A program made the translations under genes and the position numbers. From Bugula neritina (Eukaryota; Bryozoa; Gymnolaemata; Cheilostomatida; Bugulidae): 64,000 nt of DNA. The stretch covers positions 31,091,504 through 31,155,503 of the forward strand of contig OZ037765.1 in the NCBI GenBank assembly GCA_964035545.1. The letters are read 5' to 3'. The first letter of the stretch is position 1, and every line of letters begins with the position of its first letter. Below are positions 23,701 through 42,586 of this stretch, one piece after another. The notes beneath the pieces are model-generated. The model worked only from the letters and a program-made list of their open reading frames with translations. It was not told where the DNA came from and made no database searches.

Positions 23701-26700
23701 AGTACTGGGCATCTAATTTTATAGTTTCATTTATTTCCAATTGTTATGCTAATGCATACATTTGAATATATTATATAGATGATTTTAAAAGAGCATATGC
23801 ATTGACAAATATTTTAAAACCGAAATATATGTCTAGTTTTAATGCTGAAAGGGCTAGTCAAGTGCGCTTGACATTTCACAGCAGGTAACTACATGTTGTC
23901 AGCTGAATTATTTAGCATTTACACATGCGATATAGAGTTCATCTAGCACATCAATTCCTCACCTAGACGCAATATTGTAGTGGTCAGTTTAGCAGCTGCT
24001 TTATTATTCCTTATGCCATCACTACACTGCCTCACCTTGTATAGTAAGACAACTCCTAAAACATACATGTCCTTATCATAGACATATCAAATATAACCAT
24101 GGCAATGAGATGGGAAATATTTAACCTTGCCATGCTTCTACCCCTAAGAATAACTGCTATGTATAACGAAACTACATCATAACAAGCTTGTCTCTATGGC
24201 TGATATTTCATTACTGGGACGTCTTGACACGTACCTTGCAAGAGGAAGAACAGTCCAGATGCTAAGGCTAAGGTTATGGGAAAGAGCACCAGAAACCCTC
24301 GAGCAAACTTATCAACATATCCAACAAAGCAGATTCCACTGAGTGAGTCACCATCCACCTGTTATACAGGTATATTATATGACAATATCAACTGTATGCA
24401 GGGATATATATTCAATATACTTTCAAAGTATGTTTAATCATACGGAGCTGTGGCAAAGAGAACTGAAGTTATACTAAAGTTGCGTCATTTAAATAAACAA
24501 GGACTGATACTTAGTTATACTAAATAGCCTGAGAGATGTAAATACAACCTACTTTTTGTAGTGACATGGCAATAATTGCACATATGAGAGGGAGGGTCCA
24601 CGCTATGATGTGAAAGTAGGCTATCTTAGGTTGCAGTTTGTCATCTACACTGCCTTTCTGTAACTTCTTGAAGGATACATGCCACGAGTAGGCTAGTATG
24701 ACAAACCATGTAACTCCGGCCAGCATGAAGTAGTAGACTATGAAGAACACTACGGTACAAGTGACGGTCTCCTTACCTTCCCTACAGTAAATAGGTTCTC
24801 AGTCTACACTATATATACAGACATATCTTGATGCTACGTGTCAAAGAGTACCAAATGCTGTCGAAAAAAGCTTCAAGTGGATAAAATCAATTGTTGAGAA
24901 AATACACTAAAAAATTCAACTTTTTCAAGTAAATATATAAGCAAAATTTGCCATTAAATTTATAATATTAGTGAATGGTCCACAAAAGAAAATTGAAAAG
25001 AAAAACAACACAGATGCTAATAGACTCTTATTTCCATAACTCTACACCGCATTAGCCCTTAGTGATTGCTTTGTAATTTTGAAACAAATATTTACAAAGA
25101 AAAGATAATTCCCAACACTGCCATGAATTAGCCCTGAAGCACAGTGTGTTGAACTAAAACTATCACATTTCATATTTCCTGCAATTAATATTATATATAA
25201 AGCCCTTTCAATATATTGTATTCTTATCTAAAAGAATAAACGATCCCCTACTTACACCTCTCCCCCCCCCCCCCCCCCCCTTAAAGTTACTCCTCAGGCA
25301 GTGAATTATGCGGATTCAGAATAATTGGAGAAGGAAGGAAAGTTTGATTTAGATGTAAGTCTCACCCGACCAGTGGCTCAGCCAGTCTCACTGTACCATC
25401 TTTTCTACACACAATACTATCTCTAGCCTCAGGCCCAGCAAACTGGGCCAGCCAGCCAACACTTCCCATGAAGAAGCAGACGTTGATGAAGAAAATGATT
25501 ACAGAGGGATATCTTTTGGAGTTTCGCCAGTCAATCAGAAAAGTCAACTAAAACCAAGGAAAGACCTAGTTAAGTATAAAATGTGTAAACTGTGTAAATA
25601 AACGGAAAAAGCTAAAGAAGACTTTTATAGTATCTATCTCCTATAAGCTTCAATTTTATTTCCTTTTAATCTTCTATCACCATAAAACTTAATTTTGCTC
25701 AACGTTTATTATTTACCAAATTTAATAATAATTTCAATTACAGCTTGACTCTGTAAAACACAGCATCAGTCTTTTTCTGAAATAAGATTGCAATATGCAA
25801 ACCTAATTGTTGCATTTTTTTCTTGTGAGCCTGAAAAGGGCAATACCATCTGAAAAACTAAGTATTATCCAGTAAAAGTAGCCACTGATCTGATACATAT
25901 CATCAAAAGGCAGACTTAAGGACTAAGAGCTTTTCTGGAATGTAGCTCACACCTGAGACATCATACTAACCTGGATCAGGTGAAGTGAAACCTGATCACT
26001 GAATTGTTTCATAAAAAACCTCAGAGTAAAACTGTTTTCATTAATCTTTGTGATTGGAACAAAGAAGATTAATGGTCAATCACTAAACAAAATATAATAG
26101 CACTTGCTCTATCTGGCTCACTTGTTCCTCAGTATACAGTATCAACACTTGCAAATGGAATAAACTAACAACCATTTCACACCTATACAATTACCTGATT
26201 CATCAAAGCAAATAGCTAATGTGTGGCCAACTAGAGTTTGAACCTGTCTTTTTCTATGAGGCATTATGGTACAACAATAATTGTTGCATAATCCCATATA
26301 ACAACTGATTTAACTTCAATAGTTGCACCTGTATTTATCAGTTTTGTAATTTAAGTGGCTAATGAAATAAAAGCATTATTTAAAAAGAAGTTAAAAAGTC
26401 ATGATTACTGACTATGGTAAGTAGAGTAGAAACTAGACAAGCTGAGGCCATGACGGCTATGAATGTGTGCACAGACTGGTGCTCATTGGACGAGAAGAAC
26501 GGGTTATGGCACTGTACGCCACAGCCATCGATGTCTTCGTAGAAACTTTCTTTGTTGTCTGTTTTCACCAATGGATACATGCAACTGTGGTTGTTGGTGA
26601 ACTCCATTGACGTGTAGGTGGCTGCCTGGCAGAAACACAAACGCCTTCATACAGATGATGGACAATAGAGTAAGAATGTATACACAGACACGTAAAATGG

Positions 26701-27448
26701 CACAATGATAATACTACATATTTCATGGTATCATTAAAACAAATTATGTAAATAGATAAAAATATGCAATTATATGATAAATTTGCTTTTCTTGAACATC
26801 CAAGTTTCTAAGCTTTTAGATAAAACTAGCAGATTGTTGAATTGCATAAACAATAGCAGGTATATCTAACCACACTGCTACTTGTATCAGTCCCACACCC
26901 TTGAAGATAAACTAATGGCATGTTTCGCTGTGAATATCATATTTATACTCACTGCAAAAAGACAATTTATTAGCCTAACTTCCAAAATTACTTACAGTGC
27001 ACGCCTCATCAGAAGAAAAGTATGGTAGATCACAGTCTAGAAACGACGGCCACTCTCCCCCATTAGCCTCAGGAACTATTTTACATGGCTCTTTGGTGCT
27101 TAAACACAGATCTTTCCTGTACATTTCCACCTGTGAGTTCTCGCATCTGGGCATGTACACAGCACACAGTAAAGGCTGAATGATGTCCCAGCACTTGGGG
27201 GCACCTTGAAGGCCGGACCAGGCCCGCAGTTTCTCTCTCACATCTTCCAGTGTGATCGAGTCATTAGCCAGACTCAAGGAAGTGTGTGTGTATTTGACCT
27301 TGACCCCGAGACACATGGTGTTGCTGTCATTTAGAGCCAAACATTCAGCTGGGTAATAGCACGATGGTGTGTTGAATACGTCACTCTGAGAGACTGGTAG
27401 AAAGTTGTATACACACCAAAGTGCACTCAGAACTCTAGATAGGCCCAT
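20715..27448 (-). CDS. SMO: Smoothened, Hedgehog signal transducer (class F GPCR), complete, 12 exons, 824 aa
   Basis: Seven-TM receptor-like protein that relays Hedgehog signals downstream of Patched. Exons from the 5' end: 26996-27448, 26413-26625, 25366-25547, 24553-24781, 24235-24358, 23963-24055, 23490-23598, 22903-23085, 22332-22471, 22036-22173, 21497-21659, 20715-21162; the joined length, 2475 nt, is in frame. A signal peptide (to about residue 22) is followed by the cysteine-rich domain with [20 protein letters not shown], the linker with [17 protein letters not shown], the [11 protein letters not shown] loop, GSVGWLAQF, and TM7 with SSWSWTKAS. All match Smo rather than Frizzled. The tail keeps the MIALAF and LVRRRG segments, then a basic cluster ([12 protein letters not shown], about 645-656) and RRxS sites at Ser619, 633, 698 and 733. 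It ends [10 protein letters not shown] see no WRR-type ciliary motif after TM7. Two introns lie next to AT-rich tandem repeats. Confidence 0.96.
21870..22020. repeat. AT-rich TAATATA tandem tract in a Smoothened intron
   Basis: Imperfect repeats of ATATAATATAATG and similar words begin about 15 bp inside the intron downstream of Smoothened exon 10, whose donor lies at 22035. No other content is visible. Confidence 0.7.
22517..22702. repeat. 15-bp AT minisatellite in a Smoothened intron
   Basis: About twelve imperfect copies of TATTTTATTATATAC lie in the intron between exons 8 and 9, roughly 45 bp upstream (in gene orientation) of the exon 9 acceptor. Confidence 0.85.
25259..25281. repeat. 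Poly-C (poly-G) homopolymer tract
   Basis: A run of about 20 C residues, interrupted once near its start, lies in the Smoothened intron between exons 3 and 4. A shorter G run lies at 12711-12722 and another C run at about 54346-54356. The length is likely unreliable in assemblies. Confidence 0.85.
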
Positions 27449-29575
27449 TCTGTTTGTAATTACCTTAGTCTTAATTAAAGCTATTTTTCACCATTATTGT
27501 AGGCCATTTTTTTATTGATACTGTCTATGCAAGTGCCTGAAAATATAAAAAAGCACACATTTGTAGAATTGATATTAAATAATTATAATAAGCTTAAATA
27601 TATTATTTTCAGTTACATAGTATGGCTATTTTATGTCTTTTATAGGTTCTGTGTCTACATATGCAGTAAGTAGAGGAAATGGTGTGACTGGCAGGGGAAG
27701 TGTTTACAAGTTTCACTCTTTATATCTAGATATGGGGAATTGTGGAAGTTGTAAAAAATTCTTACTATCTACAGTAAAGTAATTCAATAATTGAAAAATG
27801 CATATTTCTAGATTTTGCATAGTTTGATACTGATGCTGTATGTTGCTAAATTAAAGCAATATATTATTACAATAATAGCATATTAAGTAATTAAAAACCA
27901 GAGGTAGTCTGGTAACCGTAATGCAGCGATGAACTTGTACTATAAAGCTCATGTCACACTATAAGCAGGTTGACAACTATAAACCTTACTTGCACAGACA
28001 TATAGAAAGTATCTCAAGCACACAGTCATAGTGAAAGTATTGTCCAAAAAATATATATTTATAGTGGGAATTATTGCTAATATCATATTCAGAACTCGTA
28101 AGAATATTAATATGAAACACATATTACCAGATTTCAACTCACCAACATAATAGAGTATTTGATTATGATCACGATTATACTTATTCATACTCATGCTGTT
28201 ATAGCTTGCTCAAGCTTTTCATGATTTTAAAGATACTCATTATCATTATTATTGTAATATTGATATTGTCTTGAAAATTTAGAAAAATCAGTAAGACTAA
28301 CTCTAAGGTTTAAGAGTAAATTAAAATCACACAATAATACTATTATAGGCTTGAGTTAACATATATATTTAATGATGAGTTTTCAATAATTTCATACTAG
28401 TGATTACTTATTACTACCCATTGGTAATTACTAAATACAATACTAAATACTAAAAGTAAATACAATAATTATAATCATAATGGCATTACTATTAGTATTA
28501 GTAATGGACTAATATTACTTATATTAGGAAAACTAAGAGCATAGTTAGTGAGTTACTCTTACTCTCAGTTTTACTCAGTTACTGCCATGCAATTAGCATA
28601 CTCAATATTTTCGATTTATAGGTGCACACTCAAAAAGTCTTACTTTTTCATTTTGATAATATAATAACAATAATTATAAAATCAAAATTTAATTTACTAA
28701 CTGCTGGCACTGCTAAGCCTGATGTTTAATTAAAATACAACCGTAGAACTTGGTTAAATACTTAGCTATTAGCTTCTGCTACTCACGCTACTGGACACTC
28801 TATCCCATAGATTGATATTAAAACCTCTGCAAGAAGTTCCTACAATTAAAAAAGTTTTTATAATAATTGATCGCCTGGACAGTAGGCACTTGAAACACAT
28901 GTCAGCTTTCAGGTTCCATACATAAAATTCCCTCTGCATATAGGCTAATTTATAACCACAAATCCTAATGTCTTTTTTAAACTAGGGTGCACACATTGAA
29001 TAGATTAATAGAGCTCTTCGAATAATTGTTGTGGCATAGAACTAGGGTGTTTTTGTCTAAATACTGCCCTTTATAAAACGTTTTTATAACCTTTGAAACC
29101 GAAAATTAACGATATGCGCATGTCGAGTAAATTAGAGGCAAGTTTTGAGCAAATTTGCAAATATTTGCGATGGGGTTTTATTCGGCCCGTCAATCAATCT
29201 TCTGGTGTAGCCGTTGTCAGGCCAGCGAGCAGACGCCATGAAACATTAGCCATTACCATGGTAGTGATTCAATTGAAGGAATGTGGTCTTAATTTCTGTA
29301 ATTTAGCTGAACCTCAAGTCGATTTGTTATAAGTTATGACTTACAATAGTGTTAAATCAAAGTGATAGCTTTAGTTACCATTTAATATTAAATGGATATT
29401 CATTAATTTTATTTTGTTTATGTTTCTAGTTTGGACTATATTATTTTTGCAATAAGTTTGATTTTATTTTTATCTTGATCTAGCAATTGCTGTTTCAAAA
29501 CACGTTTAGCTGTATTTAAATTACATATTAGTTTCTTTATCTAACTTATTGACCCGGTACACGAAGCTCGCAGCC
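27449..29575. promoter_or_regulatory. Intergenic region between head-to-head SMO and EFCAB9
   Basis: This 2.1-kb stretch must contain both promoters. Most of it is AT-rich with no recognisable motif. A GC-richer piece at about 29090-29335 stands out. It contains several CpGs and a 79-codon open frame that I do not recognise, and it could be promoter sequence or an untranslated exon. An A-rich AAACAG just before the Smoothened ATG could be a splice acceptor, but this is not proven. Confidence 0.4.
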
Positions 29576-31745
29576 ATGAAAGTAACCTCTAAACTTCTGG
29601 AGTGCATACATCCTGATAGAACTACCTGTTTGTTATCAGGAAAGAATGTGAAGATAATTCTAGAATTGTTTAATTTATTGGATATACATAACCAGGGAGA
29701 GCTGAATGGTTGGTAAACAAATTATAGCTTTATTTCTGGATATATTTATAAAATACTTGGCCTTATTTTCAATATATTAATATATTAATGTATCATATAT
29801 TAATATGTAATCTTTCAGTTACCGTATGTAACATTTTCATAAGCATGCACAAAGTAACATGCTTGATAGCTTCTATAATCTAATGTTTTTGGCTAAAACA
29901 AAAATACCTCTAAAATATATGCTAATATGTTTTGATAGTCTAGTCTAGTATATATTTGTTCCAGTTTAATAGTTTAATAATTTATTGTTGCGCTTTTTGG
30001 GTAAAATTTGATAACGTAAACCACAGTATATACAATTAAAACTATGTACCCATATTATAAAAATTGTATGCTAAATATAATAAAATAGTTCTGTATTTGA
30101 TACCAGCCAAATGTCTACCAGTTGACTATTTTTAGATATAATCTTCTATCAGTTTATGAAGAGAGCTACAGACATGTCAAAGAGTATGATATATAAGATC
30201 TTTGATATGCTTGACTTTGACGGCTCTGGTCAGATTGACTTCAATGAGTTCTACGTTATAATCTGCATACTAGTTGCTGTCAAGGTCAGCTTATATTATA
30301 TTACATTCTGCTTATAAGTTTACTTGATTGGGCCAAATGCATGCATCAAGGAAATCTAAAACTAATAGTAACTCCCCCATAAATACCTTCCATCATAACT
30401 TGTTTGCTAAGAGCATTATTTGAGCTTTATAATTTGTTTATTAGTTTATTAATTATCATTTACTAAACTAGCAGTAAGGCTTTAAATTTGCTTGAAAATT
30501 TATTTGTTTTTATGAGCTTCAAATTTTAGACATAATGAGAGAAAATGACAACGTATGCAATTACTAGTTTATAAAAGATATTTTGTATAAATTTCATGTG
30601 TGTATTATAGCTAAATATATCCGTTATAGGAATTATAGGATACTAGTTATTATGTATGACAGTAAAGCATATAAAGAATAAAAGGGTTATGCAGCCTAAT
30701 ATTATTGTCATAATATATGTTTATTGTGATATTTTCACAATCGTTTTAAAGCTGTTATGGCATTTATAATTAATTTCACAAAATCAGTATTTTTTTTAGT
30801 ATATTGTACATAGTCTTTATCATTATTTTTGTGCATTAAACATTGTGGGTAATTGAACACATAAAATGGTGGTATTTTAGGATAATATTGAGAAGCAATT
30901 CATCTACAGCCACTCTAGGACGGTGTTTGACTTCCTCAATGAAGATGCCTCAAACGCTGTTTCTGTAGATGAATTTGTCAACTTTGGGTTTTTGTTTAAC
31001 TTTCGAGAAGATGCCATAAAAGATATCTTCAAAGAATTTGATCTCTCTGGTGATCAGGCCAGTATAATATGAGAGTTGTGTTCTCATATTTAATTGAACT
31101 CCTTAAAGTGTTGCATCATTCTTCTTGTTGGCTTTAAATGCCAATAGTTCACGACATGATTCTATGTGTAGCTTACATGTTATATATGGAATATGAGTGT
31201 AAAACCTTTCGCTTTAATTTTTTATATATAAACCCTAATGTCAGAGACTAAATTACAGAATAGGAATATAGTTTGCTGGTTTAAATGGAGAATGCCCTTC
31301 TATTCCAAAACTTGTCAGTACATAGTGCAAGACAAATAAAACAATACGCTTAGATTTACCATGAGCGTTGCATGTGATATTATTTATTAGATTTTTTTTC
31401 AATATGCTGATCAAAACTTCACACACAAAAAGACTTCAGTATAAACCCAAAGTTTAGCTCTTAAAAGACCTGCTAGTGGGGCTTATTAATGTAACTAGAT
31501 ATTGGTCAAACTGAGTTTAGTTTATTGCTCATGTTTTGTCCCTGCAGGAGTTGGACTACAAGGAGTTTCGGATGTTTGCGATGGCGTGTATAGACAGACA
31601 GAACGAGATAGACAAGCAGAGTCGTGAGAAAGCCTTAGCTCTGAGCAGACAGCAAGATATCAAGGAGAAGAAGAAAAGGTTCAAGGCTATGCTCAAAGAT
31701 GGCAGCCTTGAAGAAATATTGGAAACTATTAAAAGGAAAGGTTAG
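29576..31745 (+). CDS. EFCAB9: EF-hand protein EFCAB9, sperm CatSper-associated calcium sensor
   Basis: EFCAB9 is the calcium- and pH-sensing auxiliary subunit of the sperm CatSper channel in mammals. Exons: 29576-29708, 30136-30284, 30881-31057, 31548-31745. This gives 218 aa, against about 197 in human. Segments matching the family are CLLSGKNVKIILELFNLLDI, FDMLDFDGSGQIDFNEFYV, FIYSHSRTVFDFL and DLSGDQELDYKEF. The second and last of these are canonical EF-hand loops with acidic residues at 1, 3, 5, 9 and 12. Two other EF-like segments (DIHNQGELN and NEDASNAVSVDEF) are degenerate. A Lys/Arg-rich helical C-terminus extends about 40 residues beyond the last EF hand. Exon 3 appears to end at a GC donor (CAG|GCCAGT). 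The last codon overlaps a possible donor (AAAG|GTTAGT), so a further exon may exist at 32414-32487. Confidence 0.87.
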
Positions 31746-32413
31746 TGTTTTACATTACCGTGTAATGTTGAACAACTTCAGCAAACATAATGTTGGGAGT
31801 TTTCTTTCTAACACAAACTTTGAGGTAGTTTCCTATAGAAAATGAGATAGCATATAATAAGCTTGCAATGTGTTTAATTGCATGTGATTAGTCCTATATT
31901 TCGAAAATATTTTCTTAAAGATCACTGCAAAATAATATGGAAACTCATGAAAATCTTACAACTAACTGAATCATGCAAATTTACTTTCTGTTAAAATATA
32001 AGTGACATATTTGGTTAATGTTTACATACATATGCATGAATTAGTTTTGAGTGATAACTGGGTTATGTAGAATTAACCTAGAACAATTTTTGAATCACTG
32101 TTAATAAATAACGTGATAAAATCTCAATTTCGGAGTTGCTTTTAGGTCTACACCTTTTTGTTTTTGTCTCACACACTTTCCTTACAACTTCTTAAAAGCT
32201 CAAGAATTTACAATAATTCTTTTGTAATATTCTTATATCTAAACTTGAAAAAAATGGTCATTTGAAAGTATTTACTCACAGGGGTATGCCACTTTCAAAC
32301 CAGCTTTAGTATTTGTGTGAATATTATTTCTACAAGCCAGCTTGTTTATGCAGTTTTGTTTGAGTGACTAGAAAATTTATACAATATGCAGTATGTATAA
32401 CATTATGTTGTAG

Positions 32414-32487
32414 GCCACACTGTTACTGTTCCAGAGTGTTTGGTAGAAAAATCATGGCTTTGGAGAATTGGCAGAAAGAATACATAG
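32414..32487 (+). other. Possible alternative last exon of EFCAB9
   Basis: If the donor G|GTTAGT at 31740/31741 is used, a phase-matched acceptor (TTATGTTGTAG) at 32413 opens 23 codons (GHTVTVPECLVEKSWLWRIG and four more residues) before TAG at 32485-32487. The model would then be 241 aa. This could be chance, since the open frame is short. Confidence 0.3.
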
Positions 32488-32811
32488 ATAGGGTTGGGTG
32501 GTGGTTGATTTTACTAGTAGCTACATAACTCACATGTATCTAAAGTAATTTATATGACTCAAAAGTTGCCACAATGAATTAACATCTATGTGACTATATT
32601 TTTACATGGGCAATATATAACTTGACCATTGAGTATTGAAAACAAGTGTTTAAGACATGCTTATTGATTATGTTGCAGTGATAAAATAAGAATATATAAT
32701 ATTGTTAACTGTATACTGTTAACCATATATTTTAAGAAAAAATATCATCATACTAAATTATTATAAATATTATTCATAAATATAATATTACTATTATAAT
32801 AATTATTCACG

Positions 32812-33109
32812 GACGTACGAATACAAGTTATCATTGTGTTCATTGGATATTAACAGAGTTATCCTCTTTGCAATAGAAACAGTAGTTGTGACACGTGATG
32901 GATTTGGCGGGTAATACTTTTAGTAGCTAGTGTTCGTACGACTCATTCACATTGTGATACCGATTGATACCATAGTCATACTCATAGGGATACTGCTAGC
33001 AGATATTCATATTGCTCCAATAAATCGAAAGAAGCCGTTGGTTAGCATTGTTTAATACTTTTGCTGTTAATCTTATTGGGTCTTTAATTTGTAATTATTC
33101 TTTCGTGCA
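32812..33109 (+). promoter_or_regulatory. MCM6 promoter region with E-box, E2F-like site and CCAAT box
   Basis: The 300 bp before the MCM6 ATG contain CACGTG (32892-32897), TTTGGCGGG (32903-32911), which fits the E2F consensus, and CCAAT (33017-33021). Replication-licensing MCM genes are classic E2F targets in animals. An inverted pair of CGTACG-containing words (about 32815 and 32935) flanks the E-box and E2F sites. The motifs are seen directly; their use is inferred. Confidence 0.5.
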
Positions 33110-40955
<7,846 letters not shown>

Positions 40956-41151
40956 GCTCCTCCATGCGTTAGCACAGGCAGCTGTTTTTTTAGAGCTGAT
41001 CCACTTTTTTATGCTATTGTTATGAGCTAATGATTCCATTTTCATATCTAATATTTTTTTAATAACTGTCATAATTTGATAATCATATTTACCCATTTCA
41101 TGTGTATAGGATTATAAAAGCCATGTTTTACTCCGTCTTTTTCACTTTGTA

Positions 41152-41157
41152 AATAAA
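41152..41157 (+). other. Polyadenylation signal AATAAA of MCM6
   Basis: A canonical AATAAA lies about 200 bp after the TGA at 40953-40955. Confidence 0.65.
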
Positions 41158-41485
41158 ATTATATTAAAATTGGCAGGTATTGTGTTATTGTGTTGGGCTA
41201 TAGGAGTATAGTGTATCTTGCCTTCGTTAACCATCAGAATCATTCAATATTGGACTCAGTGACTTGATAAACGAGGTGTAGTTTATAAGTCCTCTTGTAA
41301 ATGACAACTGGCAGCCTATATGCTCATTGAAGACCCAAAAAATATATTCAAGGCCACTTGAGTTGTAAGTAACATCTTATATAGAAGTGCCTGTGAAGAG
41401 GTGGTATGCTAAAGGTGTGGTTAGCTAGCTCTGTAGTTACAACTTGCAGTATCTGGGGCCTTCGTGATGGATTTTGCTGGGCATA

Positions 41486-41939
41486 GTTAACATTCATTAA
41501 TGGGATTAGGTGCAAAATAAGGACATCTTTTGATCGAGTTTTAGAAAATGATTTTGATGTTTCATTTACTGGAAAGGGTGAAGTAAAGTTTTCCGTGAAA
41601 CCAGGAGTTACCTCCCACACACAACGGCTTGCCAAGCTGAGTGACCAATCATATGATATTCGAGAGAATACTGTGCGGCTAGCTTTAGAAATTATTTCAA
41701 TGTTTGAAATTGTTAAATGTAATTCAGGGTTTTTGACTGTTAGAGCTGCGAACTCAAAACTGAGCTTCCAAAGCAAAATTGTATTCGGCCAAATAAGTCA
41801 TTCCTGCAGCAAAGTTTTGCATTCAGCATGCTGGTCGAATCAATTCCATGAAAAACAGTTAGTTCTATTTTTTGTGCTAAGTTTACGCTATAGCCGTCCT
41901 TGTGACAACCTGCTGTGTGTGGCTTGTCCTTCATTATAG
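41486..41939 (+). other. Unrecognised open frame between MCM6 and the sulfatase-like gene
   Basis: A frame of about 150 codons is open on the plus strand behind a possible acceptor (GGGCATAG). Its first ATG is at 41595, and the region reads DFDVSFTGKGEVKF and so on. A 142-codon minus-strand frame overlaps it (41348-41776). I recognise neither. The stretch is less AT-rich than its surroundings and could be a remnant of a mobile element or an unannotated exon. The rest of 41158-42586 shows nothing further. Confidence 0.25.
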
Positions 41940-42586
41940 TGGGCCTTTAGTCTCTTAAACCATTTTAAATGATTTCCTATTCCTTGTTTAGTTCATTTAC
42001 TAGCAGCTAATTTCTATTTATTGCGATAATTTGATGATTGCACCCAATATACATTTACATGATTTTACATCAACTGGTAAAACTTCCATCAAGTATATAA
42101 TCATAAGAAAAATTGTATTTTTACAGTATGTTAAATATCCTTTTTAGGAGTGGATATTTATGTTCTCTTATAGAGAGTCAATCATATGAAAAATGCTCAA
42201 AAAATCATGTAATTAATGCAAAAGAAATGTACATGCAATATATGAAACCTAAAACAATAATTATAAAAACAATATATGTAAATAGTTGAGCATAAAAAAT
42301 ATATGTAGTATGATAATTTTCACAATATAAAATAAAATGGGTATATCAATATGTATAACTTTAATGTTTTCATACTGTCCATAAATATACAATAGAATGG
42401 ACATGTGAAACTTCAGCATAGAATACAGTGGGAGTTGTCTTATTAATGTACTGGAATGATTTTAGCACTAGAAAAGTTGGTAGTTGTAAAACCTGTGTGA
42501 AATCTTATTATCAGCAGTGAAATAAAAAATAATTAAAAACCTGTGCATATTCACTTTGGTAGACTTCTTATCACACTAGGCTGTTA

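Noticed and set aside
26120-26310. Minus-strand tRNA-like B-box (GGTTCAAACTC) in a Smoothened intron
   Set aside because: There is no convincing A-box, no cloverleaf and no target duplication, so I did not call a tRNA or SINE.
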